Assembly: GCF_014773225.1 (NCBI RefSeq)
Contig: NZ_JACXAJ010000012.1
Coordinates: forward strand, 29,886-93,885
Length of the DNA: 64,000 bases
Source of the DNA: Pontibacter aquaedesilientis
Lineage (GTDB): Bacteria; Bacteroidota; Bacteroidia; Cytophagales; Hymenobacteraceae
Reading direction: 5' to 3'
Shown here one piece after another: positions 26,135-35,624 of the stretch (position 1 is the stretch's first letter; each line of letters opens with the position of its first letter). The position numbers and the translations under genes are program-made. Below the pieces are notes generated by a model. The model was not told where the DNA came from. It saw only the letters and a program-made list of their open reading frames with translations, and made no database searches.

Positions 26135-26662
26135 ATGAAGCAATTACAACTGGCAGTGTTCGTGCTGCTTGCCTTTTTTGGAACATCCTGTGATAAGGTA
26201 GACGACCTGCTCACGTTCTACATTAACCAGGAGGAGACCATCCGTGTCGAGTCTAACTTCCCGATTGGCATCGTAACGCCGCTGTCGCCTATACCTGTTA
26301 CCACAAACTCTGAGGAGACGTTCAAAAACAACAAGACGCGTGCCGAGCTGGTGAAGGACGTGAGCCTGAACAAACTCACGCTGACCATCGCCGACCCGGC
26401 CGGCGAGAACTTCGATTTTCTGCGCAGCATCGAGATTTACCTGAGCAGCGATAAAGGCGGCGAAACCAGAATCGCTTACCTGGACGAGGTGCCAAAGGGC
26501 TTAAAATCCATTGAGCTCAAGTCGACCAACGCCAAGCTCGACCAGTATATCAAAGGAGAAACCTATACCATCCGGACCAAGGCCGTCATAGGAAAGCCCA
26601 TCACACGCGATATTTCCATTAAGGCCGCCATGCGCTTTAAAGTAACAGCAGACCCTATTTAA
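26135..26662 (+). CDS. Uncharacterised lipoprotein
   Basis: 175 residues with signal MKQLQLAVFVLLAFFGTSC; lipobox GTSC puts the lipidated Cys at 19. The mature part is beta-rich and soluble (VSLNKLTLTIADPAGENFDF, FLRSIEIYLSSDKGGETR), without a catalytic pattern that I recognise. Probably a periplasmic or outer-membrane-attached protein. It ends 2 bp before the GroES-like gene, so the two are likely co-transcribed. Confidence 0.75.
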   Translation: MKQLQLAVFVLLAFFGTSCDKVDDLLTFYINQEETIRVESNFPIGIVTPLSPIPVTTNSEETFKNNKTRAELVKDVSLNKLTLTIADPAGENFDFLRSIEIYLSSDKGGETRIAYLDEVPKGLKSIELKSTNAKLDQYIKGETYTIRTKAVIGKPITRDISIKAAMRFKVTADPI

Positions 26663-26664
26663 TT

Positions 26665-27057
26665 ATGCATACCTTATCAATGAGAATTTCAGAGAGTAAC
26701 AAGCTGGAGAAGATCATCATCGTAGGCGACCGCGTACTGATCAAGCCGAAGACCTCGCGGGAGCAGACCAACAGCGGCTTATACCTGCCGCCTGGCGTAC
26801 AGGAAAAGGAAAAAGTGCAGGAAGGCTACGTTATGAAGGTTGGTCCGGGCTATCCTATGCCGACCGATTACGGGTTCGACGATGAGCCCCTGGGAGAAGA
26901 GCAGGAGGCCGTGCGCTACCTGCCGCTGCAGTCCAGGGAAGGCGACCTGGCCATCTACCTGCAACGCGATGCCATCGAGATCAACTACATGGGGGAGAAG
27001 TACTTCATCGTGCCACAGTCGGCGGTGCTGATGCTGGTGCGGGAGGAGGATTTGTAA
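26665..27057 (+). CDS. GroES-like co-chaperonin family protein (paralogue)
   Basis: 130 residues, longer than GroES (about 95). It has the GroES core: IIIVGDRVLIKPK, SGLYLPP with the mobile-loop region around residues 30-45, and EINYMGEKYFIVPQSAVLM at the C-terminus. An insert of about 30 residues replaces the roof loop (YPMPTDYGFDDEPLGEE). No groL gene is near, so this is not the main groES. Function unproven; it may be a specialised co-chaperonin subunit. A motif-bearing terminator follows. Confidence 0.85.
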   Translation: MHTLSMRISESNKLEKIIIVGDRVLIKPKTSREQTNSGLYLPPGVQEKEKVQEGYVMKVGPGYPMPTDYGFDDEPLGEEQEAVRYLPLQSREGDLAIYLQRDAIEINYMGEKYFIVPQSAVLMLVREEDL

Positions 27058-27083
27058 CAGGCCCTGTTTCTCAAAATTTGGAG

Positions 27084-27119
27084 AGCGCTATACCTGCAGG
27101 TCAGGTATAGCGCTTTTTT
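27084..27119 (+). terminator. Terminator whose stem is an inverted pair of the dispersed word
   Basis: Arms 27084-27096 (AGCGCTATACCTG) and 27102-27114 (CAGGTATAGCGCT) are perfectly complementary around CAGGT, and a T6 run follows. The full consensus GCTATACCTG forms most of the stem. Confidence 0.9.
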
Positions 27120-27227
27120 GTTGACCCATTCATAGATAAATCCGGCCTGTTCACCCCATCACACTGCATGTTAGCAGTAATTTCGGACAATGAAGCAACC
27201 ATTGCCGCCTGAAGCTCATCTATTCTA

Positions 27228-27235
27228 TACCTTTG
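27228..27235 (+). promoter_or_regulatory. Putative -7 box (TACCTTTG) made from the TATACCT word
   Basis: The word TATACCT followed by TTG forms a TAnnTTTG box about 30 bp before the DUF5916 gene. No TTTG at the -33 position. Confidence 0.4.
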
Positions 27236-27265
27236 TTACTACGTTCACTATTGCCAAAATAATCT

Positions 27266-29800
27266 ATGAATCAATTTTTACCGAAACCTGCGATTGTCTT
27301 GAAGGCTGTCTTCGCATTGGCTGTGCTGTTGCAGCAGCAGGTGTGGGCACAGGAAAAGAAAACCCCGGTTACACCTCAGCAAAAGCAACTGCAGGCGCTT
27401 CGCATCACAGAGCCTCTCAAAATCGATGGTAACCTGGACGAGCCGATCTGGCAGCAGGCCGAGATTGCCACCAATTTCATTCAGAACAGGCCGAACCCCG
27501 GTCCGCCCGAGGTGCATCCCACGCAAGTGCGCATTCTTTACGATGACGATGCCATCTATATCGGGGCTATCATGCAGGACGTGTCGCAGGACAGCATTTT
27601 AAAGCAGCTGGGCAAACGCGATGATTTCGGCAATACGGACTTTTTTGGTGTGTTCTTCGATACCTACAACGACCAGATCAACGGCTTCGGCTTTTTCCTG
27701 ACTCCTGCCGGCGTGCAGCTCGACGCCCGCTACTCGTCCAATGGCGAAGACTTCTCCTGGAACGCGGTGTGGGAAAGCAATGCCAGCCTGCAGGGCAACG
27801 CCTGGGTAGCCGAAATGAAGATCCCGTACTCGGCACTGCGTTTCAGCAGCAAGCCGGAGCAACTCTGGGGAATCAACTTCATGCGTAACCGGCAGTCTAC
27901 GCGGCAGGGTTATTTTTGGAACCATGTAGATCCGGCCATCAACGGCTTTGTAAACCAGTGGGGCAAACTGACAGGCATCAATAATGTGGAGGCACCGCTC
28001 AGGCTTTCGCTCACGCCCTATGTCTCAGGCTACGTCGAGAAATACCCGGTTCGCAATGGGGATGGCAGTACCTCCTACGACGAGAACTTCAACTTCAGCG
28101 GCGGTATGGACGTGAAGTACGGAATAAATGATGCCTTCACGCTCGACATGACCCTTATACCTGACTTCAGCCAGGTGCAATCCGACAACCAGGTGCTTAA
28201 CCTGTCACCGTTCGAAGTACAGTTCAACGAAAACCGGCCCTTCTTCATGGAGGGCACAGAGCTTTTCAACAAAGGCGGTTTCCTGTACTCCCGCCGGATA
28301 GGCGGCAGGCCGGTTAATTTCCTGAATGCGAGAAAAGAACGGGAGCAGGGAAACACCGTGATCGAAAACCCACGCGAGACAAAGATGCTGAACGGCACCA
28401 AAATATCGGGCCGTACGCAATCAGGGTTAGGTATCGGCATATTCAATGCGGTGGTGGGCCGCCAGTATGCCACGCTGGAAGACAGCGAAGGCAACCAGTT
28501 CCGCAAAGAGACGCAGCCGCTCACCAATTACAACATCGCCGTTTTCGACCAGTCGCTCAAGAACAACTCGTATGTTACGCTGGTCAATACCAACGTGACG
28601 CGACAGGGAAGCACTTACGATGCCAACCTGACGGGCCTGCTGTTCAGGGTAGCCAACAAAGGCAATAAGTATGCGGTGAACGGCACGGCAGCCCTCAGCC
28701 AGCAGTATTTCAGCGATGACACCCGGCTAGGGCACATGTATAGCATTGGGGCAGGCAAAGTGAGCGGGAACTTTCAATACCGGTATACCCATTCCGTGAA
28801 ATCTGACACCTACGACCCCAATGACCTGGGTATCAATTTTATCCGCAACAGTGTGGACGAAGACGTGAACTTCAGGTATAACATTTTTCAGCCCTTCTGG
28901 AAGCTGCTGAACATGAACACGCAGCTGGGAGCCCAGTACAGCCGCCGCTACAAGCCCGATGATTTTCAGAATTTCGTTATTTATGGTCGGGTAAGCGGCA
29001 CCTTCAAGAATTTCATGAGCGCCGGCACCTTCTTCAACCTGGAGCCTGTCAAGACATACGATTTCTTCGAGCCGCGTGTAGAAGGCCGCTACTATGCCTT
29101 TCCTACCAACAGAAGCATCGGGGGCTGGTTGTCAACGGACTATCGCAAGAAGCTGGCCTTGGACATAGAACTGAACTACCGCGACTTCGATGAGTATGAT
29201 CGCCGAAACTTCAGTTATTTTATCGCCCCGCGATACCGCGTGAACGATAAGCTGTCGTTTGTGTACAGTCTGAGCCGCAACATTCGCCTGGATGATATCG
29301 GCTATGCCAACCACTTCACCGATCAGACGGAGACAGGTATTGTACACCGCATTATTTTCGGAAAGCGGGATGTGAAAACCATCACCAACTCCCTGTCCAG
29401 TTCTTATATCTTTAACAACAAGATGTCGTTGTCGCTGCGGGCGCGACACTACTGGTCTAAAGCGGAGTACAACCGCTTCTTCCAACTGGGCCGCAGCGGC
29501 GAGCTGATGGCAGATGCCTACCCGGAAGGGTACTTTGCCGACAACCAGAAACCGACGCACAACATCAACTTCAACACCTTCAATATCGACATGGTGTACT
29601 CGTGGTGGTTTGCGCCGGGCAGCGAGATCAGCATTGTCTGGAAAAACTCCATACTGGAAAGCCAGGGAGATATCGTGCCTCGGTACCACAAGAACTTTAG
29701 CAACACAATCACGGGGCCGCAAACCAACAGCCTATCCGTAAAAGTGCTCTATTTCATAGATTACCAGATGCTGAAGAAGCGGGTTTTTAAAGCGTCTTAG
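27266..29800 (+). CDS. DUF5916 outer-membrane protein with N-terminal CBM9-like domain
   Basis: 844 residues. Signal peptide ends near VWAQEKK. Residues about 45-210 are a carbohydrate-binding family 9-like domain (LKIDGNLDEPIWQQA, then DAIYIGAIMQD and FGVFFDTYNDQING), as in bacterial DUF5916 proteins. The rest is a beta-barrel-like region with many aromatic strands (NENRPFFMEGTELF is a family hallmark) ending in KVLYFIDYQMLKKR. Family function is not established; the architecture suggests surface binding or transport. It is followed by a bidirectional hairpin. Confidence 0.88.
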   Translation: MNQFLPKPAIVLKAVFALAVLLQQQVWAQEKKTPVTPQQKQLQALRITEPLKIDGNLDEPIWQQAEIATNFIQNRPNPGPPEVHPTQVRILYDDDAIYIGAIMQDVSQDSILKQLGKRDDFGNTDFFGVFFDTYNDQINGFGFFLTPAGVQLDARYSSNGEDFSWNAVWESNASLQGNAWVAEMKIPYSALRFSSKPEQLWGINFMRNRQSTRQGYFWNHVDPAINGFVNQWGKLTGINNVEAPLRLSLTPYVSGYVEKYPVRNGDGSTSYDENFNFSGGMDVKYGINDAFTLDMTLIPDFSQVQSDNQVLNLSPFEVQFNENRPFFMEGTELFNKGGFLYSRRIGGRPVNFLNARKEREQGNTVIENPRETKMLNGTKISGRTQSGLGIGIFNAVVGRQYATLEDSEGNQFRKETQPLTNYNIAVFDQSLKNNSYVTLVNTNVTRQGSTYDANLTGLLFRVANKGNKYAVNGTAALSQQYFSDDTRLGHMYSIGAGKVSGNFQYRYTHSVKSDTYDPNDLGINFIRNSVDEDVNFRYNIFQPFWKLLNMNTQLGAQYSRRYKPDDFQNFVIYGRVSGTFKNFMSAGTFFNLEPVKTYDFFEPRVEGRYYAFPTNRSIGGWLSTDYRKKLALDIELNYRDFDEYDRRNFSYFIAPRYRVNDKLSFVYSLSRNIRLDDIGYANHFTDQTETGIVHRIIFGKRDVKTITNSLSSSYIFNNKMSLSLRARHYWSKAEYNRFFQLGRSGELMADAYPEGYFADNQKPTHNINFNTFNIDMVYSWWFAPGSEISIVWKNSILESQGDIVPRYHKNFSNTITGPQTNSLSVKVLYFIDYQMLKKRVFKAS

Positions 29801-29816
29801 AAAAACACCCCCAAAG

Positions 29817-29851
29817 AGAAGGCCCTGAACTCATAAAGTTCCGGGCCTTCT
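29817..29851. terminator. Bidirectional terminator hairpin
   Basis: 15-bp arms (29817-29831, 29837-29851) with one mismatch, AGAAGGCCC core, between convergent genes. Confidence 0.75.
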
Positions 29852-29882
29852 TGGTTTAGGTATGCCATGTGTGATCGCGATC

Positions 29883-30494
29883 TCAATTCAGAGGCTTTGT
29901 CAGGTCAAAGTCGGCACGGAAACGGAGTTGGTTGTCACGCTTGAGAATGTAGCTGAATGTTTTGCCGTCCGGGCTGAGCAGGAGTGTCCACTCGTTGGTG
30001 GAGGCCGCAGGTATAAGCTGGGCAGTATGGGCATCTGCCGGGAAGCGCATTTCACTGGCGTTGTCCGAGGCCAGGGCTATACCTCCGTACATGGTTATCT
30101 CGTCCGGCGTGCCGTCCTTGTGGCGGTGGTCATGCTTCAGTTGCAAGCCTTCTTGCATCTTCCGGATTACCCAGGTTCTGGACTTGTCCTCGCCTACATG
30201 GAAAGGTATACGGATGGTCGTATCGGAGCAAACCTGCACGTGCATAGTCAGCTCTTTGCCAGCAAACGGGTCCTTGTCATCGGCCGGGAAAACGGTGGTG
30301 CCCCTGAAGCTCGTGCCACATAGCTTGCTGAGCTCTGTAAAGAAAGCCTGTTGCGTTGCCGGAACCCGAGACTGCTGCACCGGCTGCTGTTGCGTTGTTG
30401 TGCTTTGATCGTTTGACGTGCTGCTGGCTTGCGGCTGTTGCGCACATGACGCAAACAGGAACACCAGGCCCAATCCAAATAGAAGATGCTTCAT
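29883..30494 (-). CDS. Uncharacterised lipoprotein
   Basis: 203 residues from the ATG at 30494; a longer frame to 30548 adds 18 residues without signal character. Signal MKHLLFGLGLVFLFASC with lipobox FASC, then a Gln/Ser/Thr-rich spacer (about 20-50) as a tether, then a folded domain with KLCGTSFRGTTVFP and the C-terminal strand NQLRFRADFDLTKPL. I do not recognise the family. Probably attached to the outer membrane or facing the periplasm. Divided from the S8 protease gene by a terminator. Confidence 0.75.
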   Translation of the reverse strand: MKHLLFGLGLVFLFASCAQQPQASSTSNDQSTTTQQQPVQQSRVPATQQAFFTELSKLCGTSFRGTTVFPADDKDPFAGKELTMHVQVCSDTTIRIPFHVGEDKSRTWVIRKMQEGLQLKHDHRHKDGTPDEITMYGGIALASDNASEMRFPADAHTAQLIPAASTNEWTLLLSPDGKTFSYILKRDNQLRFRADFDLTKPLN

Positions 30495-30558
30495 CGTGTT
30501 TATCTTGTTTATACTGCGGAAGATAGGCAGTCCGTTTGGGATTAGCAAAGCGCCAATC

Positions 30559-30582
30559 AGGTATAGTACCCTGCCTATACCT
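30559..30582. repeat. Inverted pair AGGTATA / TATACCT
   Basis: Two opposed copies of the dispersed word, 10 bp apart, in the gap between the lipoprotein gene start and the S8 protease terminator. Confidence 0.7.
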
Positions 30583-30604
30583 TACCCAGAACGGTAGAGA
30601 GCAC

Positions 30605-30638
30605 CCAAAAAAAGCCCCGGCTTGCGGCCGGGGCTTTT
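30605..30638 (-). terminator. Terminator after the S8 protease gene
   Basis: 12-bp perfect arms (30610-30621, 30627-30638; AAAAGCCCCGGC) and, read on the minus strand, a run of seven T. Confidence 0.85.
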
Positions 30639-30657
30639 GTCTGTCAGGGTATGCCAG

Positions 30658-33600
30658 TTATCGTTGCAGGACCAGCCTTTGGGTAAATGCCTGGTCGCCG
30701 AACTGCACACGCAGCAGGAATATACCCGAGGCCCGGCCCGACAAGTCGATGTCCGCCTCATAGAAGCCGTTGAAATTCCGTACCTGGCGGGTATAGATCA
30801 GGTTGCCCAGCATGTCCCGTACTTCCAGTTGCAGGTCTTCCCGGTTACTGGTCTCGAACTGAACTTTGAACACACCGTTGCTTGGATTAGGCGATGCCAC
30901 CAGTTCCTTTTTCAGTTCGCGCCCGTTGGCTTGGTAAGCGAAGGTATAAGCCAGCGATATATCCGAAACGCAACCGTCCCATTGGGCCTGCACACTGTAC
31001 TGACCGCTCTCCTTCGGAGTGAAAGTCTGGCTGGTAGCACCCGGTATAAGCTTGTTGTCGAGGTACCACTGGTTGCCATTTACTGCGCTCGACTTCAGGT
31101 TCAGACCGTCACGGGTTACAACAGGTTTGGCAATCGGGGTGCCGATTTTCACAGGCACTTCAATGCGTGGGCTTTTGCACCCAATGGCCCTGATTTTGAG
31201 GTCATAGAAGTAATAGTAATAGGTCAGCGGACCAGGGTTGGCCGTATTGCCGGTTATCTGAAACACATTGGCTATTCCAAACGGGTAGCCCGTCACGCCA
31301 ACATTGTTACGGAAAATGGTAGCACCTTCTTCGTAGGATATGGCGATGCGGTATGTACCTGCCTCCGGCAGCTCCAACCCGATGTCATATACCTCGCCCT
31401 GGTCATTCGGGTCGTTGGGTTGAATGCCCGACGCAGGTGTGGTGCGGGTGGCCTTCACGTTCAGGGTTCTGGTGGACACGGGAGCCCCGTCTGCATTGAA
31501 GGCTGTGAAAGTAATCTTGCCCGAATTGCCAATGTAGAGCCTGGCACGCTCCAGCAGTACAGGAGCCGCTGTGGTCACGGTGACATCCGGCGAGAACTGG
31601 TTATATCCGCCATCGGCAGCAAAGTTTTTGGTTGCCGGGCCTACCGTGGCCGCAAAATCGTTGATGGCAGCGTAAAGTGTACTGCCAGCTTGCGGTATTG
31701 CTAAGCGGACCCCGTTGCCAGCCGCGATAGGCGTGGTGCTGGTAGCGGAGGTATACCAGAAAATACCGCCATTGCCAGTGCCAGTCAGGGTATAGCTAGG
31801 GTCGTTGCCACAGCGGGTCGCAACCGCCTGTGGCGCAGCGGTACCTCCACTCACACCAAAACTCCTGCTTGCCTGATTGTTCATGAGTACGGCATCATTT
31901 GGTAAACCCGAAGTGGCAACCAACTCATACGTAGCACCGGCTTCAGTGCCAAATTCGCCGGTCAGTACAAACTCATCCTCTGCAAATGGCTGAAGCGAGC
32001 GGGTATAAACGGCGGCAAGCGTCGCCACCTCAGCACCATTGCGTCGCACGCTCAACGTTACCGGAATGTTTGTCTGGGTAGCAGCGCCGTTGTTACGCAG
32101 TTTTACCACAAAGCTTTGTGTTGTGCCAGCACAGAGCGATGCCCCCACAGGAGCCACACTTTGCACGGCAATATCCCGGGCAGGTTTTACGAATTGCACG
32201 GTATAATCCTGGGTCTCGCCACGGGTATAGCTGCCGCACGATCTGATGCTGCTAGCATCAGAAGTCTCAGCCAGCACGATACGCAGGCGTGTGGTATACC
32301 CTGGGGTAATATTGTCTGGTGCTGTTATGGAGGCATTGAAAGTGCCGGTGCCACTGATCACGTCAGAAACCGCTACTTCCTCGCCCAGTTCATCGAAGCT
32401 GCCGTTGCCATTCCAGTCCACGTATACCTTGGCCATTTTGGCGGCGCTGCTTCCGCAGGAGCCCAGCTCAAAGGCTAAGACCTTGGTTTGGCTAGGCTCA
32501 AAGCTCAGCAGGGTTTGCGTTTGGGCACGGTAAGTGGCACAACCATCATAAGTTTGGGTACTGCCGTCGAATACCAATTTGTTGATAATAGCGCCTGAGT
32601 TCGAGCTTGGTGCGCTGACGCAGTAAGCCTTTCCGCCAATACCGCTCACCAGCAAAGAATAAGCCTGCGGGCGGTTATTCAGCGAACCTTTGTGTGACAC
32701 TGTGATGGTATAGGTCTCACCTGGTATGGCGTTTGGAATGTAGACCTGCTCCACGTTGTCGCGGAAGTTATCGCCGCGCTGTGCCGGTTGGCTGGGCTGG
32801 TCAGGGTTCAGGATCCAGGGCATGGTGGTGGTGCCTTGATGAGAAACACGCACATCTAGGTCGTTGATGAGCCGTGGGCTTCGGCTGTTCAGGAAACTGG
32901 AGGTCACGGGATGGGCCACGCCCTCCGGGTCTGTCCACGAAATGGTCACCACAAGCGGGCCGGAGCCAGAGGCAACCACATCGAGGCGATACACCTGCTC
33001 GTGGGTCAAGGTGTTTTCACTGATCAGGTGTGTCTGTTTTGAATTGGTGATCACGTTGGCGGCCTTTTCGGCGTTCAGGAGTCCCCAGCCATAGACATAG
33101 TCAGGGCCCGGTGCCGAGCCGGCCTCATCGGCTGTGTGTATGGCCAAGCCCTTGAGCGTGGCGGCACGCATTACCTGGCCTTTGTTCAGGTTGGCGTAAT
33201 GCTCCTGCAGCAGCAACATAGTGCCCGATACGTTAGGGGCTGACATGGAGGTGCCGTTGAGCGATTTGTAGGTCTTGTCGCTTTCGCTGGTAGAAGAGAG
33301 TACCGATACCCCGTTACCCACGATATCAGGTTTGATTCGGCCATCATCTGTTGGGCCCCAAGAACTGAAGGAAGAGATGGCCACATCAGAAGGTTTATTG
33401 TACCCGTTCGAAATGGGAGCGACAGCACCGACGGTCAGTATGTTCTTGGCGTTTCCGTATGTGGGTATATTGTCAAAGCCATTGTTGTTGCTGATGTTAG
33501 AAGGCCGCTGCGGTATGAGCGTGAAATTGCCACTGGCGTTGCGCTGGTAGTAAGGCTTGCCCACTTCAGGGCCGGTTTCTGCGCGGTTGTTGCCGGCAGA

Positions 33601-34419
33601 CTTAACCATGAGCAGGTAAGGCGCATTGACAGCAATGCGATCCCAGCTGACAGAGGTCTCGTCATAGAAGCCGAATTTAAAATCCTCACTGGTGCTGATA
33701 TCCGGGTTTCCCCACCATTCCCAGTACGGGTCCTCGTCGGTGCCTTTGCGTTCCGAATTGTAGCGCCAGCCGGAAATAGAGCCGTAGGAGTGGTTGGATA
33801 CAAGCAGTTGGGTTTGGGCTGCTTCGGCTATCTCAGCCACATCGTTGTTAAAATCGTATGCCTGCAGTTTTTTCACGCCAAAAGCCATTCCTTTGACCAG
33901 TGCGTTCTGTCCGCTGGCGATCATGGTGCCGGCCACGTGCGTAGCGTGGTCGCTGAGTTTGGTCGCCTTGTCCTTTATTTCAACCCGGCCACGCAGCTCT
34001 ATATGAGACTCCCGCACCAGCCCACCGTCCCAGACACCTATTTTATCTGAAACAGCACTGGCAGCGCCGCTGAGGTTGAGCCCCAGACTGCCGCCGGCCC
34101 ATAGCTGATTTGTTTTGGTAGTGGCAGCCGCACGGGTGTTGTTATAGGTAATATAATACACGGGCATTCCGGAGGCATCAAGGCCCTGCAGGGAAATGTG
34201 GGTACCGTCTTTGTAAGTCCGCTCAATGTCCCAGCCATTCTTTTTGGCCAATGCAATAGCGGTTGCCCGGTTAGCTGCGTAGTTTTTGCTTTCTTCCGTA
34301 GCAATCCGTCCCAGTTCCTGCACGTTGGTGCGTGCGGGAAGCGAACGGCCATCCTGCGCGCTGCCGGCAGTTGTCGTCATCAAGGCCGCGGCCATAAGCC
34401 AAAGGCTCAATCCTTTCAT
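30658..34419 (-). CDS. Secreted S8 (subtilisin) protease with GEVED domain and T9SS sorting domain
   Basis: 1253 residues from the ATG at 34419, where MKGLSLWLMAAALM opens a signal peptide ending near AGSAQ. Catalytic triad: Asp in IGVWDGGLV, His in DHATHVAGTM, Ser in NGTSMSAPNVSGTM. After the protease come a proprotein-convertase-like beta domain, a GEVED domain (DWNGNGSFDELGE, then RGETQDYTVQF), Ig-like repeats and a C-terminal type A sorting domain (ASPNPSNGVFKVQF to the basic C-terminus LVLQR). So it is exported by Sec, then carried to the surface or medium by the type IX system. It probably degrades external proteins. Upstream start to 34515 rejected for lack of signal features. Confidence 0.93.
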   Translation of the reverse strand: MKGLSLWLMAAALMTTTAGSAQDGRSLPARTNVQELGRIATEESKNYAANRATAIALAKKNGWDIERTYKDGTHISLQGLDASGMPVYYITYNNTRAAATTKTNQLWAGGSLGLNLSGAASAVSDKIGVWDGGLVRESHIELRGRVEIKDKATKLSDHATHVAGTMIASGQNALVKGMAFGVKKLQAYDFNNDVAEIAEAAQTQLLVSNHSYGSISGWRYNSERKGTDEDPYWEWWGNPDISTSEDFKFGFYDETSVSWDRIAVNAPYLLMVKSAGNNRAETGPEVGKPYYQRNASGNFTLIPQRPSNISNNNGFDNIPTYGNAKNILTVGAVAPISNGYNKPSDVAISSFSSWGPTDDGRIKPDIVGNGVSVLSSTSESDKTYKSLNGTSMSAPNVSGTMLLLQEHYANLNKGQVMRAATLKGLAIHTADEAGSAPGPDYVYGWGLLNAEKAANVITNSKQTHLISENTLTHEQVYRLDVVASGSGPLVVTISWTDPEGVAHPVTSSFLNSRSPRLINDLDVRVSHQGTTTMPWILNPDQPSQPAQRGDNFRDNVEQVYIPNAIPGETYTITVSHKGSLNNRPQAYSLLVSGIGGKAYCVSAPSSNSGAIINKLVFDGSTQTYDGCATYRAQTQTLLSFEPSQTKVLAFELGSCGSSAAKMAKVYVDWNGNGSFDELGEEVAVSDVISGTGTFNASITAPDNITPGYTTRLRIVLAETSDASSIRSCGSYTRGETQDYTVQFVKPARDIAVQSVAPVGASLCAGTTQSFVVKLRNNGAATQTNIPVTLSVRRNGAEVATLAAVYTRSLQPFAEDEFVLTGEFGTEAGATYELVATSGLPNDAVLMNNQASRSFGVSGGTAAPQAVATRCGNDPSYTLTGTGNGGIFWYTSATSTTPIAAGNGVRLAIPQAGSTLYAAINDFAATVGPATKNFAADGGYNQFSPDVTVTTAAPVLLERARLYIGNSGKITFTAFNADGAPVSTRTLNVKATRTTPASGIQPNDPNDQGEVYDIGLELPEAGTYRIAISYEEGATIFRNNVGVTGYPFGIANVFQITGNTANPGPLTYYYYFYDLKIRAIGCKSPRIEVPVKIGTPIAKPVVTRDGLNLKSSAVNGNQWYLDNKLIPGATSQTFTPKESGQYSVQAQWDGCVSDISLAYTFAYQANGRELKKELVASPNPSNGVFKVQFETSNREDLQLEVRDMLGNLIYTRQVRNFNGFYEADIDLSGRASGIFLLRVQFGDQAFTQRLVLQR

Positions 34420-34560
34420 AAAATAATAGGTAGGTAGTAGTTTATATCCTCTCAATATAACTAAAAGTGTGCGAATGACAAACTCGTTCAAAACCAAGCC
34501 AAAATTTTCTGCCAATTTCCTAAGATGGGCAACTGTTTTAAAACGGTAGATTTGATCATA

Positions 34561-34594
34561 AAAAAAGCGCCCCGGGTGTTCCCAGAGCGCTTTG
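34561..34594 (-). terminator. Terminator after hemB
   Basis: AAAGCGC...GCGCTTT stem enclosing a smaller GGG-TGTT-CCC hairpin; read on the minus strand a T-run follows. Confidence 0.6.
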
Positions 34595-34616
34595 GATGTG
34601 TGGCTACAGCAATTCT

Positions 34617-35591
34617 TTACTGCTGCATGTATTTGGCAAAATCCTTGGCGAAATAAGACAGGATGATGTCGGCACCGGCTCGCTTGATGCTCAGCAGGCT
34701 CTCCAGCATGGCTTTCTCACCGTCGATCCAACCTTTCAGTCCGGCGGCTTTCACCATGGCGTATTCCCCGCTCACGTTATAGGCGGCGATGGGCAGGTGC
34801 GAATTGTCGCGCAGGAGTTTGATGATATCCAGGTAGGCCAGGGCAGGCTTTACCATTAGGTAGTCGGCTCCTTCTTCAGTGTCCAATGCGGCTTCTATTA
34901 AAGCTTCACGGCTGTTGGCCGGGTTCATCTGGTAGGTTTTCTTGTCGCCCATTTTCGGGGCAGAGTCCAGGGCGTCGCGGAACGGACCGTAAAAGGCGCT
35001 CGCATACTTGGCGGTATAGCTCATGATGCCCACCTTATGGAAACCGTTCTCGTCGAGCACACGGCGTATGTGCCCTACGCGGCCGTCCATCATGTCGGAT
35101 GGGCCCACAATGTCGGCGCCGGCCTGCGCCTGCGTGAGTGCCATTCTGCCCAGTACCTCCAGCGTCTCGTCGTTCACGATTTCACCATTGATGACAATGC
35201 CATCGTGCCCATCGGAGCTGTAGGGGTCCATGGCGACATCAGTCATCAGTACCACTTCCGGGAAGTTTTTCTTGATCTCGCGGATGGCTCTCGGGAACAG
35301 ACCCTCCGGGTTCTCACTTTCTTTGGCGTACTTGTCTTTCAGGTTTTCGGGGATGCTCGGGAAAGGGGCGAAGGCTTTGATGCCCAAGTCTACGCAGGAG
35401 GCCACCTCATCGAGCAGGGTGTCGATGGAGTAGCGGTTGATACCCGGCATGGAAGCCACTTCAATCTTTTGGTTTTGGCCCTCGATAATAAAAAGCGGAA
35501 AAATGAAGTCGTTCAGTTCCAGGGCCGTTTCCTGCACCATGCTGCGGATGACTTCGTTATAGCGGTTTCGTCTTGGTCTTTTGGTGATCAT
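34617..35591 (-). CDS. hemB: Porphobilinogen synthase (delta-aminolevulinate dehydratase)
   Basis: 324 residues. Both Schiff-base lysines are present: Lys195 in SYTAKYASAFYG and Lys248 in LMVKPALAYLD. The zinc-binding triad of the yeast/E. coli type (three Cys) is replaced in MTDVAMDPYSSDGHDG by Ala120, Asp122 and Asp130, so this is a Mg2+/metal-site variant not using the catalytic zinc. It condenses two 5-aminolevulinate molecules to porphobilinogen in haem synthesis. Cytoplasmic octamer by family knowledge. Own promoter and terminator are visible, so it is probably monocistronic. Confidence 0.97.
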   Translation of the reverse strand: MITKRPRRNRYNEVIRSMVQETALELNDFIFPLFIIEGQNQKIEVASMPGINRYSIDTLLDEVASCVDLGIKAFAPFPSIPENLKDKYAKESENPEGLFPRAIREIKKNFPEVVLMTDVAMDPYSSDGHDGIVINGEIVNDETLEVLGRMALTQAQAGADIVGPSDMMDGRVGHIRRVLDENGFHKVGIMSYTAKYASAFYGPFRDALDSAPKMGDKKTYQMNPANSREALIEAALDTEEGADYLMVKPALAYLDIIKLLRDNSHLPIAAYNVSGEYAMVKAAGLKGWIDGEKAMLESLLSIKRAGADIILSYFAKDFAKYMQQ

Positions 35592-35624
35592 AGTATAGCG
35601 CTTGCTCTAAAATGCTTCAACATG

